Assembly (NCBI GenBank): GCA_965200145.1
Contig: CBDATG010000002.1
Location: 1,240,001-1,304,000, forward strand
Length of the DNA: 64,000 nucleotides
Direction: 5' to 3'
Source of the DNA: CBDATG01 sp965200145
Lineage (GTDB): Bacteria > Chloroflexota > Dehalococcoidia > Lucifugimonadales > Lucifugimonadaceae
Part shown: piece after piece, positions 27,054 through 35,479 of the stretch
Numbering within the stretch: the stretch's first letter is position 1
Layout of the letters: the number at the start of each line of letters is the position of its first letter
Made by a program: the position numbers and the translations under genes
Notes under the pieces: generated by a model
What the model was told of the DNA's origin: nothing
Databases searched by the model: none
The model's input: the letters and a program-made list of their open reading frames with translations, nothing else

Positions 27054-27698
27054 ATGGAAGCTCAGGTCAAAGACATAACCGGCGAGGTCGTCGGCAACGT
27101 TGAACTCAGCGATAGTGTTTGGGCGCAGTCACCCAACGACGCGTTACTACACCAAGTAGTAGTGGCGCAGCTCGCGAATCGGCGGCAGGGCACCCACGAG
27201 ACGAAGACTCGCGGGCAGGTGTCGTACTCTACGCACAAGCTACGCCAACAGAAAAAGAGCGGTCGCGCCCGACTCGGCAGCCGGAGGTCTCCTACCCTGG
27301 TCGGTGGCGGAGTGATATTCGGTCCGCATGCCCGGAGTTACAGGAAGCGGACACCGCGAAAAATGCGCCAGCTCGCACTCCGAGTCGCATTGAGCGACAA
27401 GGTGCGGGAAAATCGCCTCACCGTACTCGATTCACTGGAGTTAGCAGAACCCAAAACCAAGCACATGGAATCGCTGAGAGCGGCGCTTGGTTGCGAAGGC
27501 AGTACGTTGCTCATAACCGAATCGCCCGAACGCAACGCGATACTCTCTGCCCGTGGATTGCCGAAGTTCAACGCGGTTAGCGTTGACATGCTGAATGCAA
27601 CCCTGACGGCTACGGCCTCTAACGTGGTCGTGACCAAGAAGGCAGTCGAGAGAATCGATGCGATGTGGGGTAGCGATGTCGGAGGCTCCAGCTCATGA
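27054..27698 (+). CDS. rplD: 50S ribosomal protein L4
   Basis: A 214-residue protein of the exit tunnel from the ATG at 27054, which matches the family start (MEAQVKDITGEVVGNVEL). A TTG at 27021 overlapping the rplC stop would add 11 residues and allow translational coupling; the choice is uncertain. The tunnel loop is seen as THKLRQQKKSGRARLGSRRSP and GGGVIFGPHARSYRKR. The last codons overlap the rplW start by 4 nt (ATGA). Confidence 0.96.
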   Translation: MEAQVKDITGEVVGNVELSDSVWAQSPNDALLHQVVVAQLANRRQGTHETKTRGQVSYSTHKLRQQKKSGRARLGSRRSPTLVGGGVIFGPHARSYRKRTPRKMRQLALRVALSDKVRENRLTVLDSLELAEPKTKHMESLRAALGCEGSTLLITESPERNAILSARGLPKFNAVSVDMLNATLTATASNVVVTKKAVERIDAMWGSDVGGSSS

Positions 27699-27979
27699 TC
27701 CTCGCTAACGTGTTAAGGCGACCAGTGATCACCGAGAAGTCGACCATCCTCGGTGAGGAACGTAAGTATGTCTTTGAGATTGCGTCCGAAGCCGATAAGT
27801 ACGATGTCGCGCGCGCCGTTGAGTGGGCGTTTGACGTAAAGGTCGTATCGGTGAACACATACAGGCGCAAAGGCAAGACGAAACGCGTCGGAACCCGTGC
27901 TCGGAAGCGACCTGACGTTAAACGAGCCATCGTCAAGCTCGCCCCTGGCGACTCGATAACACTCTTCGAAGGAGCATGA
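27695..27979 (+). CDS. rplW: 50S ribosomal protein L23
   Basis: A 94-residue protein next to the tunnel exit, where trigger factor and SRP dock. It starts inside the rplD stop (ATGA), a classic coupling arrangement. Family signatures are LRRPVITEKSTIL, the YVFEIASEADKYDVARAVEWAF block and VNTYRRKGKTKRVG. Length is normal. Confidence 0.97.
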   Translation: MILANVLRRPVITEKSTILGEERKYVFEIASEADKYDVARAVEWAFDVKVVSVNTYRRKGKTKRVGTRARKRPDVKRAIVKLAPGDSITLFEGA

Positions 27980-28050
27980 TCTGGGATTACGAACGGCCCG
28001 ATAACCGCTAATATCTAGCTCACTTTCCTATTAACCTCGCCCACTTTGCC

Positions 28051-28878
28051 ATGCCTCTCAAAGAACTGAAACCAACGTCTCCAGGTCGTCGGAACAACAT
28101 CGTTGACGACTTCTCGGACATTACGAAGCGCAAGCCAGAGAAGTCTTTGCTGGCGCCTCTGAAGAAGAAGGCGGGCCGGAATAACCGCGGCAAGATAACT
28201 GTGCGACGGCGAGGCGGCGGACATAAGCGGCGGTACCGCATCGTCGATTTCGGCAGGGATCGTCAAGGACGCGCCGAAGTGTTGAGCATCGAGTATGATC
28301 CCAACCGTAGCGCACGCATCGCACTGATCCGATACGAAGACGGCAGAAAGGCATACATCATCGCCCCGCAAGGTCTCACGGTGGGTAGCGAGGTTGAATC
28401 GGGTCCGAGCGCACCTGATCTAGCCGGCAACAACAAACCACTCCGCGACATCCCGCCCGGCACCATGGTTCACAATATCGAGCTAAGCCCGGGCAAGGGA
28501 GGACAGCTCGCCAAGTCGGCCGGCACTGGTGCCCAGGTGATGACTCACGAGGGCGCGTTCACTCTGTTGCGCCTCCCATCTGGGGAGATGCGCGAAGTGC
28601 GGAGCGAATGCACCGCGACGATTGGCTCCGTCGGCAACCCCGATCACAAGAATATGAGTCTCGGCAAGGCCGGACGCAACCGGCATCGTGGACGTCGGCC
28701 CAAAGTCCGCGGGTCTGCGATGGCACCCGACGCGCACCCGCACGGCGGCGGCGAGAGCCGCTCAAGCATCGGCCTGCCCCACCCGAAAACACCTTGGGGG
28801 AAACCCGCTCTGGGCTATCGGACACGCAGGAACAAGCGAACCGACAAATTCATCCGACGTCGTCGGTACGACCGATAG
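28051..28878 (+). CDS. rplB: 50S ribosomal protein L2
   Basis: A 275-residue protein needed for subunit joining and peptidyl-transferase activity. Visible blocks are LKPTSPGRRN, GRNNRGKITVRRRGGGHKRR, YDPNRSARIALI, GNCxPL-equivalent GNNKPLRDIPPGTMVHNIE, and GSAMAPDAHPHGGGESRS with the conserved histidine near the catalytic centre. Length is as expected. Confidence 0.98.
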   Translation: MPLKELKPTSPGRRNNIVDDFSDITKRKPEKSLLAPLKKKAGRNNRGKITVRRRGGGHKRRYRIVDFGRDRQGRAEVLSIEYDPNRSARIALIRYEDGRKAYIIAPQGLTVGSEVESGPSAPDLAGNNKPLRDIPPGTMVHNIELSPGKGGQLAKSAGTGAQVMTHEGAFTLLRLPSGEMREVRSECTATIGSVGNPDHKNMSLGKAGRNRHRGRRPKVRGSAMAPDAHPHGGGESRSSIGLPHPKTPWGKPALGYRTRRNKRTDKFIRRRRYDR

Positions 28879-28931
28879 CGGCGATGCTCAGACCAGTTTA
28901 TTTGATAATTGCATAGAAGGATCCGACAGTC

Positions 28932-29195
28932 ATGACTCGATCGATCAAGAAGGGGCCGTTCGTTGACCCCAAGCTTCAGAAGAAGATAGACAGGGCTCGC
29001 GCCCAGGGCTCGCGCGCACCCATTCAGACTTACGCGCGCGCTTCAATGATCATGCCAGACATGGTCGGATTGACATTCTCCGTCCACACTGGCAATCAGT
29101 TCGTGGCAGTGTTGGTTTCCGAGAACATGGTCGGGCACCGTCTCGGAGAGTTCGCGCCAACCCGCAAATTCACTCACCACTCCGGGAACCGCTAG
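28932..29195 (+). CDS. rpsS: 30S ribosomal protein S19
   Basis: An 87-residue head protein that contacts the A-site finger. It begins MTRSIKKGPFVDPKL and contains TFSVHTGNQFVAVLV, MVGHRLGEFAPTRKF and a short C-terminus HHSGNR. It sits between rplB and rplV in canonical order, with GAAGGA upstream of its ATG. Confidence 0.98.
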   Translation: MTRSIKKGPFVDPKLQKKIDRARAQGSRAPIQTYARASMIMPDMVGLTFSVHTGNQFVAVLVSENMVGHRLGEFAPTRKFTHHSGNR

Positions 29196-29206
29196 GGCGA
29201 GCTGAG

Positions 29207-29542
29207 ATGACAGTAGCACGAGCCAAGAACATCGGCATCTCGCCTCAGAAGCTTCGCCTGGTCATGGACCAGGTCCGAGGCAAAGGCGTTGATGAGGCGT
29301 TGGACCATCTTCGTTACATGACCACGCCTAGCGCACGGGAGATTTATCGGGTATTGAACTCGGCGGCGGCAAACGCAGAGAATAACGATTTCCTGGACCG
29401 AGACCGCCTGTTCATCAAGAACATAGTCGCCGACAAGGCGATAACCCTCAAGCGTTATCGCCCAAAGGCGCGCGGCAGGGCGGGCGCATTCAATCGCCCG
29501 ACATCGCATATCACTATTGAGGTCGAGGAGATAATCGACTGA
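29207..29542 (+). CDS. rplV: 50S ribosomal protein L22
   Basis: A 111-residue protein whose beta-hairpin lines the exit tunnel. Blocks are ARAKNIGISPQKLRLVMDQV, INSA-equivalent VLNSAAANAENN, and the hairpin LKRYRPKARGRAGAFNRPTS followed by HITIEVEE. It begins 11 nt after rpsS. Confidence 0.98.
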   Translation: MTVARAKNIGISPQKLRLVMDQVRGKGVDEALDHLRYMTTPSAREIYRVLNSAAANAENNDFLDRDRLFIKNIVADKAITLKRYRPKARGRAGAFNRPTSHITIEVEEIID

Positions 29543-29573
29543 CCCGCAGTCAGTCGGTGTTGAGGAGTTAACC

Positions 29574-30278
29574 ATGGGCCAGAAAACTCATCCGATAGGG
29601 TTCCGTCTCGGAATCGTCAAAGATTGGCATTCCGACTGGTTCGCAGGGAAGCCAGCCGGCTACCGGAAGTACGTCCAGGAAGATTACGAAATCCGCAAAA
29701 TCGTCGAAACGGAGTATGAATCCGACGGCGGCATCTCTCGAGTCGACATCAGCCGCGGAGCAGAGATGAGCGTTCACGTGCACACGAGCCGACCCGGTAT
29801 CATCATCGGCAAAAGCGGCAGCCGCATTGATAGACTGCGCCGACTCATCGAAGCTAAGACCGGCAGGCGTGTGAGAGTCAGCGCAGAAGAGATCAAGGTG
29901 CCTGAACTGGATGCCAAGTTGGTGGGTGCCAGCGTAGCCGAGCAGCTAGAGCGCCGAGTACCGTACCGGCGCGCCGTCAGGATGGCGATGCAGCGTACCA
30001 TGGACGCGAACGCTCAGGGCATCAAGGTGTCCGTCGCGGGCAGACTGTCCGGCGCAGATATCGCGCGCACCGACAAACAGATGGAAGGACGCGTTCCATT
30101 GCACACGTTGCGGGCTGACATCGACTTCGCAATCTCCGAAGCCATCACCACCTTCGGGGTCATAGGCATCAAGGTGTGGATCTTCGCAGGAGAGGGTGTC
30201 GCGCTCAAAGACCGTGACCGTCAAGCCTCAAACTCCTCTTCCATTAGTCTCGGTCAGGCCGACCGGCACCGTGCCTAG
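29574..30278 (+). CDS. rpsC: 30S ribosomal protein S3
   Basis: A 234-residue protein at the mRNA entry channel with helicase-assisting role. It starts MGQKTHPIGFRLGIVKDWHS. The KH domain shows GIIIGKSGSRIDRLRRLIEA. The C-terminal domain has DANAQGIKVSVAGRLSGADIAR. The end is a short serine/glutamine-rich tail. TGTTGAGGAG lies ahead of the ATG. Confidence 0.98.
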   Translation: MGQKTHPIGFRLGIVKDWHSDWFAGKPAGYRKYVQEDYEIRKIVETEYESDGGISRVDISRGAEMSVHVHTSRPGIIIGKSGSRIDRLRRLIEAKTGRRVRVSAEEIKVPELDAKLVGASVAEQLERRVPYRRAVRMAMQRTMDANAQGIKVSVAGRLSGADIARTDKQMEGRVPLHTLRADIDFAISEAITTFGVIGIKVWIFAGEGVALKDRDRQASNSSSISLGQADRHRA

Positions 30279-30312
30279 ACTCTGCCCTTCCCACCGAATC
30301 TGAGGACTAGTC

Positions 30313-30729
30313 ATGTTACAACCACGACGCACAAAGTACCGGAAGCAACACCGCGGTAGGTTGAACGGGCTCGCGAATCGCGGCAGCAAACTCGCGTTCG
30401 GTGCGTACGGGCTTAAAGTCGTAGAACCTGGATGGCTGTCGTCGCGCCAGATCGAGGCAGGCAGACGCGCCATCACCGGCTACGTCCAACGTGGCGGTCA
30501 GGTCTGGATCAGGGTGTTCCCTGACAAACCTGTCTCGTCACGTCCCGCCGAAACTCGAATGGGCGGCGGTAAAGGATCGGTTGACCACTGGGTCGCACCA
30601 GTGAAACGCGGCCGCATAGTTTACGAGATTGCAGATGTAGCCGAAGACTTGGCGCGGGAAGCGTTGCGACGCGCAGGCGCGAAACTGCCAATGGGTGTCA
30701 AGATCGTCTCTAGAGCGGACGAGCTCTAG
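30313..30729 (+). CDS. rplP: 50S ribosomal protein L16
   Basis: A 138-residue protein near the A-site tRNA. It begins MLQPRRTKYRKQHRGR, contains RVFPDKPVSSRPAETRMGGG and GSVDHWVAPVKRGRIVYEI. The arginine in RMGGGKG is the site hydroxylated in some bacteria. Canonical position and length. Confidence 0.98.
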   Translation: MLQPRRTKYRKQHRGRLNGLANRGSKLAFGAYGLKVVEPGWLSSRQIEAGRRAITGYVQRGGQVWIRVFPDKPVSSRPAETRMGGGKGSVDHWVAPVKRGRIVYEIADVAEDLAREALRRAGAKLPMGVKIVSRADEL

Positions 30730-30791
30730 ACGCTTTCTTTATCCCGTGGCACCAATTGATCGGCTTGAGATGCAGTCACAAGTGAAGCACA

Positions 30792-31007
30792 ATGCACGTT
30801 AGTGAAGTAAGAGAGATGAGCACTACCGAGCTTTTTCGTGAGCTCGGCATACAGCAGCGCGCTATGATGAATCTGAGGTTTCAGAAAGTCACACGCCAAC
30901 TCACCGACACGAACGAGATGCGAAAAACCCGCCGTACCATCGCACGCATCCTCACCGTAATTCGGGAACGACAAATCGTTGAGGACCTCGGGCTGGTAGC
31001 GGATTAG
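30792..31007 (+). CDS. rpmC: 50S ribosomal protein L29
   Basis: A 71-residue helical-hairpin protein at the tunnel exit rim. It matches VSEVREMSTTELFRELG at the start and NEMRKTRRTIARILTVIRER at the end. Position between rplP and rpsQ is canonical. Confidence 0.96.
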   Translation: MHVSEVREMSTTELFRELGIQQRAMMNLRFQKVTRQLTDTNEMRKTRRTIARILTVIRERQIVEDLGLVAD

Positions 31008-31078
31008 TGATCAAACTGCGTACTGATCGCGTTCATACAGCGAAAGATATCTGGCTCTAAAGGAAATATCGAGCGAAC

Positions 31079-31576
31079 ATGGCGAACAAACGAATGAGGC
31101 GCGTCGGCACTGTTGTGCGTGACGCGAACGACAAGACGATCGTCGTGGCATATACCTGGTCTCAGCGGCATCGACTCTATAAGAGGAGCCGACGACGCGT
31201 GACCAAGTTCGTTGCACACGACGAGAACAACGAGGCATCTCTCGGAGACCGCGTCGAGATCGAGGAATGCCGACCACATTCCGCAACGAAACGCTGGCGG
31301 CTAATCAGGGTAATCGCACAGGTTGACGTGGTTGCCAGCACCGAAGCTCCTGAAGTCATCAGCGAGACAGATGTCCCGCTTGCCGATACTGTGGACGACG
31401 CAACCGACACGGACGACGATGTTGCGACCGAGGCAGGCGAAGAACCTAGCGACGAGACCGTTGACGCAGAGTCGCCGGACGAGTCCGTATCGGCCGATAG
31501 TGAGCAACCGTTGGACGCGCAGGTTGAAGACGCGGTGCCTACTTCGCCGACCGTGCAGGAGGACAAGCCATCGTGA
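31079..31576 (+). CDS. rpsQ: 30S ribosomal protein S17 with long acidic C-terminal tail
   Basis: A 165-residue protein, about twice the family length. Residues 1-83 are a normal S17 (RRVGTVVRDANDKTIVVAY, SLGDRVEIEECRPHSATKRW). Residues 84-165 are an Asp/Glu/Ser/Thr/Val tail with only a lysine near its end. The tail is not a frameshift product, since the frame runs into the rplN start with a 4-nt GTGA overlap, as expected for coupled genes. The tail's role is unknown. Confidence 0.94.
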   Translation: MANKRMRRVGTVVRDANDKTIVVAYTWSQRHRLYKRSRRRVTKFVAHDENNEASLGDRVEIEECRPHSATKRWRLIRVIAQVDVVASTEAPEVISETDVPLADTVDDATDTDDDVATEAGEEPSDETVDAESPDESVSADSEQPLDAQVEDAVPTSPTVQEDKPS

Positions 31577-31941
31577 TACAGCGTGAATCGCGACTGCGCG
31601 TCGCTGACAACTCCGGCGCAAGAGAAGCGCTCTGCATCAACACAACCGGCGCCAGCAACCGACGCTATGCAGGGTTAGGTGATGTCATCACCTGCGCCAT
31701 CAAAGACGCCCAACCAGGTGGCGCAGTATCTATGCACGAAGTCGTGAAAGCGGTCATCGTCCGTACCGCGAAGGAGCATCGGCGCCCTGATGGCTCATAC
31801 ATCCGGTTCGACGATAATGCATGCGTGATAATCGAAGATGATGGCAATCCGCGTGGCACCCGCATCTTCGGGCCTGTCGCGCGCGAACTCCGGGAACGCG
31901 AATTCAACCGAATCGTGTCTTTGGCACCAGAGGTTTTGTAA
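31573..31941 (+). CDS. rplN: 50S ribosomal protein L14
   Basis: A 122-residue interface protein. It starts with GTG overlapping the rpsQ stop. Blocks are MIQRESRLRVADNSGAREAL, VKAVIVRTAKEHRRPDGSYI and TRIFGPVARELRE. The rplX start follows directly after its stop codon. Confidence 0.98.
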   Translation: MIQRESRLRVADNSGAREALCINTTGASNRRYAGLGDVITCAIKDAQPGGAVSMHEVVKAVIVRTAKEHRRPDGSYIRFDDNACVIIEDDGNPRGTRIFGPVARELREREFNRIVSLAPEVL

Positions 31942-32253
31942 GTGGCGCAGAAGATAAAGAAAGGCGACACCGTCCTAGTGGTGTCAGGCAGGAACCGCGG
32001 ACAACGCGGTGTCGTTGAGCGCGTCAACAACAAACGCAAACGCGTGATGGTCAACGGCGTAAACATCGTCAAGAAGCATATCGGTTCCCGCCGCGGTGTC
32101 ACGCAGACCGGCATAATCGAAGAGGCGGCACCGATACACGTATCGAATGTCGTGTTGATCGACGCGAACACGGGCGAGATCGGCCGGGTGCGATGGCGCA
32201 CCCTGGAAGACGGCACACAAGAGCGAACGGTGCGAGGGAAGCGCAATGGCTGA
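31942..32253 (+). CDS. rplX: 50S ribosomal protein L24
   Basis: A 103-residue assembly-initiator protein with a KOW domain (KIKKGDTVLVVSGRNRGQRG). It starts at GTG immediately after the rplN stop and overlaps rplE by 8 nt, so translation of the three genes is likely coupled. Confidence 0.97.
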   Translation: MAQKIKKGDTVLVVSGRNRGQRGVVERVNNKRKRVMVNGVNIVKKHIGSRRGVTQTGIIEEAAPIHVSNVVLIDANTGEIGRVRWRTLEDGTQERTVRGKRNG

Positions 32254-32827
32254 GGTAACAAGCGAAACGCAACCCTCATCCTCGGTCTTGCCGAGGTTGC
32301 TCGTCCGCTACCGCGAAGAAGTAGCGCCAGTGCTCCGACGCGAGTTCGGCTACTCCAATCCGCTACAGGTTCCGACGCTCAGCAAAATCGTCGTGAACAT
32401 TGGACTGGGCGAGGCGTTGGAAAACTCAAACGCCATCGAAGCATCAACGAACGACCTCGCCACTATCACGGGACAGAAACCCGTAGTCAACTTGGCGCGC
32501 AAGTCGATCGCCAACTTCAAGCTGCGCGAAGGCATGGCGGTGGGCGCATCTGTTACGTTGCGCGCTCATCGAATGTGGCAGTTCTACGACAGATTGGTCA
32601 ACATCGCATTACCTAGGGTCAGGGACTTCAGAGGAGTTAGCCGCAACTCATTTGACGGGCGCGGTAACTACAGCTTGGGACTGTCAGAGCAGGTTGTATT
32701 CCCCGAAATCGACTACAATACGATAGATAGGTTGCGTGGTTTGCAGGTGGCTATAGTAACGACGGCGCTCACCGATGAAGAGGGACGCAGGTTGCTTGAC
32801 CTACTCGGAATGCCGTTCGTTAGGTAA
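32246..32827 (+). CDS. rplE: 50S ribosomal protein L5
   Basis: A 193-residue 5S rRNA-binding protein of the central protuberance. Blocks are RYREEVAPVLRREFGYSNPL, VPTLSKIVVNIGLGEA, ITGQKPVVNLARKSIANFKLR and the terminal GRRLLDLLGMPF. It carries about 14 extra N-terminal residues (TSETQPSSS). It overlaps the end of rplX. Confidence 0.98.
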   Translation: MAEVTSETQPSSSVLPRLLVRYREEVAPVLRREFGYSNPLQVPTLSKIVVNIGLGEALENSNAIEASTNDLATITGQKPVVNLARKSIANFKLREGMAVGASVTLRAHRMWQFYDRLVNIALPRVRDFRGVSRNSFDGRGNYSLGLSEQVVFPEIDYNTIDRLRGLQVAIVTTALTDEEGRRLLDLLGMPFVR

Positions 32828-32897
32828 CGCGCGCATTCGGACGCATATCACGAACCGACACAACTCAGAATTAACACCGAGGCAACCGAAAAGGACC

Positions 32898-33203
32898 ATG
32901 GCACGCAAGGGACTCATAGAGCGCGAGAAGAAGCGCCAGCAGCTGTTTGAGAAGTACGCCGGACGTAGAGCGGAACTAAAGCGGGTGGCCAACGACCAAT
33001 CGCGTAGTTACGACGAGCGCATGCGAGCCCGCAGGCAGCTACACCTCCTGCCGCGCAATTCCAGCCCGGTACGAAGGCATAACCGCTGCTTCGTGACCGG
33101 CAGACCCAAGGCATATATGCGCTACTTCGGCGTCTGCCGCATCGTGTTCCGGGAGCAAGCACTGCTTGGCAACCTGCCGGGTATCAGGAAAGGTAGCCTG
33201 TGA
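32898..33203 (+). CDS. rpsN: 30S ribosomal protein S14, zinc-free long form
   Basis: A 101-residue protein from the ATG at 32898, set by AAGGA 4 nt upstream; the frame is open further 5' without family character. It is the long type (RAELKRVANDQSRSYDERMRARRQL, LPRNSSPVRRHNRC) and lacks the two CxxC pairs of the short zinc type. Stop and rpsH start are one nucleotide apart. Confidence 0.96.
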   Translation: MARKGLIEREKKRQQLFEKYAGRRAELKRVANDQSRSYDERMRARRQLHLLPRNSSPVRRHNRCFVTGRPKAYMRYFGVCRIVFREQALLGNLPGIRKGSL

Positions 33204-33204
33204 G

Positions 33205-33606
33205 ATGCCCGTTACCGATCCAATCTCAGACATGCTGACGCGCATCCGAAACGCCGTAATGGTCGGACACGCGCAGGTAAAGATACCGCATTCCAAAATG
33301 AAACACCACCTGCTCAGCTTGATGCAACGCGAGGGTTTCATATCAGACTTCACAATCAAATCTGATGGCATCGCCACCGAGTTCACGGTCGATCTGCGCT
33401 ACTACGAAGATTCCGATGAACCGGTCATCACGGGACTTAAGCGCGTCAGCAAACCCGGCAGACGAATATACGTCGGCAAGAACGAGATGCCGCGCTACCT
33501 CGGCGGTCGCGGAGTCGCTTTCCTATCGACACCTGCGGGCGTTATGACTAGTAGCGACGCTCGACGCGCCGGAGTGGGCGGAGAGCTCCTCTTCTACGTC
33601 TGGTAA
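33205..33606 (+). CDS. rpsH: 30S ribosomal protein S8
   Basis: A 133-residue central-domain 16S binder; in E. coli S8 represses the spc operon. The ATG at 33205 gives the family start MPVTDPISDMLTRIRNA. The end GVMTSSDARRAGVGGELLFYVW is highly characteristic. AGGAAAGG at 33187-33194 lies inside the end of rpsN. Confidence 0.98.
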   Translation: MPVTDPISDMLTRIRNAVMVGHAQVKIPHSKMKHHLLSLMQREGFISDFTIKSDGIATEFTVDLRYYEDSDEPVITGLKRVSKPGRRIYVGKNEMPRYLGGRGVAFLSTPAGVMTSSDARRAGVGGELLFYVW

Positions 33607-33648
33607 GCCCCATTTCCCGTAGCGACAAGTCAATTCAACTGAACGAAC

Positions 33649-34218
33649 ATGTCAAGAGTAGGAAGGAATCCCGTCCCCGTCCCGGCGGGCGTAGAGGTCA
33701 CGATCTCAAACGGAGAGGTCGTGGTCGAGGGTAAGCTCGGCAAACTAAGCGAGCAGATCCACGATGGCATCACGATTCGCGAAGACGGCTCGGTGTTGCA
33801 CGTCGAACGGTCTAATGACACCCGCAATCAACGCGCCCTGCATGGGCTGATGCGTAGCCTGGTGAACAACATGGTCGTCGGTGTGAGCTCAGGTTTCACT
33901 AAGCGACTCCGCATGTACGGCACGGGATATCGTGCGACCGCCAAGGGCAAGAATCTCGAGCTTCTAGCGGGTTACTCCCATCCGGTCACAGTGGAACCGC
34001 TGGGTGCCAATACCCTCAGCGTAGACGGCAACACCACGATCTTGGTTACCGGACCCAGCAAGCAGGATGTCGGTCAACAGGCCGCCAACATCAGGGCAAT
34101 CAGGAAGCCGAGTCGATTCCAGAGCAAGAACGCGCGTGAACCTCTTTTTGGCATCGCATACGAGGGCGAGCAGCTGCGCTTGCGCGTCGGCAAGACCGTC
34201 GCCGGAGTCGGAGCGTAA
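33649..34218 (+). CDS. rplF: 50S ribosomal protein L6
   Basis: A 189-residue protein at the base of the factor-binding stalk. Blocks are MSRVGRNPVPVPAGVEVTIS, RMYGTGYRATAKGKNLELLAGYSHPV and TGPSKQDVGQQAANIRAIRK. The C-terminus reads GIAYEGEQLRLRVGKTVAGVGA. Seven nucleotides separate it from rplR. Confidence 0.98.
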   Translation: MSRVGRNPVPVPAGVEVTISNGEVVVEGKLGKLSEQIHDGITIREDGSVLHVERSNDTRNQRALHGLMRSLVNNMVVGVSSGFTKRLRMYGTGYRATAKGKNLELLAGYSHPVTVEPLGANTLSVDGNTTILVTGPSKQDVGQQAANIRAIRKPSRFQSKNAREPLFGIAYEGEQLRLRVGKTVAGVGA

Positions 34219-34225
34219 CGTAGCC

Positions 34226-34582
34226 ATGCCGAATCGCAAATTCGATCAGCGACCTCGCTGGGTGCGTCACCGCCGAGTAACGAAACGAGTGTCAGGAAAC
34301 GCGGCGCGACCGCGTTTGGTTGTGTTCCGATCTAACAAGCAGACATACGCCCAGGTCATCGACGACACCGTTGGCAACACATTAGCGTCAGCTTCGTCAA
34401 ACGAGCCCAATATTTCCGCTGGCACGAAGACTGAGGCGGCCGCCTCAGTCGGTTCAACAGTAGCGAAACGCGCGCTGGAACGAGGTGTGCGCAAGGTGGT
34501 GTTCGACCGCGGCGGCTATGTGTATCACGGCCGCGTCAAGGCCCTGGCTGATGCCGCGCGCGCTGAAGGATTGGAGTTTTAG
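34226..34582 (+). CDS. rplR: 50S ribosomal protein L18
   Basis: A 118-residue 5S rRNA binder. The ATG at 34226 gives a normal L18 (RHRRVTKRVSGNAARPRLVVFRSNK, VFDRGGYVYHGRVKALADAAR EGLEF ending). The open frame upstream overlaps rplF and is not coding. The rpsE TTG start follows one nucleotide after its stop. Confidence 0.96.
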   Translation: MPNRKFDQRPRWVRHRRVTKRVSGNAARPRLVVFRSNKQTYAQVIDDTVGNTLASASSNEPNISAGTKTEAAASVGSTVAKRALERGVRKVVFDRGGYVYHGRVKALADAARAEGLEF

Positions 34583-34583
34583 G

Positions 34584-35234
34584 TTGGTTACTGAAGCCGC
34601 TAGCTCAGGCACAAGGCAAAGACGCGACCGCCGCCGTCCAAGGGGGCGTCGGCCGAGGTCCGACGAGATTGGCGAGGGACCCGAACTCATCGAGAGGTCC
34701 GTCAAGATACGCCGGGTGTCGAAGGTCGTCAAAGGCGGACGTAATCTGTCGTTCAGCGCGCTGATGGTCGTCGGCGACGGAAACGGCAAAGTCGGAGCCG
34801 CACTGGGACGTGCCGCCGGAGTACCCGAAGCAGTTCGTAAAGGAAGACAACGAGCGGAAGCGAACATGCGGCCAGTAGTCCTCAAAGGCGGAACGATACC
34901 ACACGAAGTCACAGCGAAGTACGGCGCGGCCAAGGTTGTGCTGCTCCCCGCGGCACCGGGTACTGGCGTCATCGCTGGCGGCGGAATCCGAGCCGTGCTG
35001 GAAGCCGCCGGAGTGGATGATGTGCTATCCAAAAACTACGGATCGCGAAACGCCGTCAACACTGTCAGAGCCACTATCAAAGCTCTGGAGCTGCTCCGAG
35101 ATCCGAGAATTGAACGCGCACGGCGCCTCGGTTACACGTACGAGCCTGAAGCTAAATCAGTCGAAAGCGAATCCGCCGAAGCGCAATCCGAAAACCCGCA
35201 ACCGGAAGCACTTGAACAGCCATCGGGCAGTTGA
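34584..35234 (+). CDS. rpsE: 30S ribosomal protein S5 with acidic C-terminal tail
   Basis: A 216-residue fidelity protein starting at TTG, with GGAG about 8 nt upstream inside rplR. The N-terminus is Arg-rich; the core shows ERSVKIRRVSKVVKGGRNLSFSALMVVGDG and APGTGVIAGGGIRAVLEAAG. About 30 C-terminal residues (from EPEAKSVESE) form a Glu/Ser/Pro-rich tail not usual for S5. Confidence 0.95.
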   Translation: MVTEAASSGTRQRRDRRRPRGRRPRSDEIGEGPELIERSVKIRRVSKVVKGGRNLSFSALMVVGDGNGKVGAALGRAAGVPEAVRKGRQRAEANMRPVVLKGGTIPHEVTAKYGAAKVVLLPAAPGTGVIAGGGIRAVLEAAGVDDVLSKNYGSRNAVNTVRATIKALELLRDPRIERARRLGYTYEPEAKSVESESAEAQSENPQPEALEQPSGS

Positions 35235-35276
35235 CCTGACCGTTGAATGCTCCGTACCGATTACCCACACGCAGAT

Positions 35277-35453
35277 ATGCCAGAGCTACGAGTAAAGCAA
35301 GTCCGCAGCTCAATCGGCACGAAGCCGAAGCACCGCGCGACTCTGAAGGCATTGGGCTTGCGACGCATAGGTCACGTCGTCATCAAGCAGGATACGGCGC
35401 AAATTCGCGGAATGGTGAAAAGCATTTCGCACCTCGTGGAAGTCGAGAACTGA
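35277..35453 (+). CDS. rpmD: 50S ribosomal protein L30
   Basis: A 58-residue protein. The ATG at 35277 yields the family start MPELRVKQVRSSIGTKPK; an ATG at 35247 would add 10 residues without similarity. The end AQIRGMVKSISHLVEVE is typical. Canonical position between rpsE and rplO. Confidence 0.96.
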   Translation: MPELRVKQVRSSIGTKPKHRATLKALGLRRIGHVVIKQDTAQIRGMVKSISHLVEVEN

Positions 35454-35479
35454 GCCGCTGTGCTGGAGTATTAGGAACT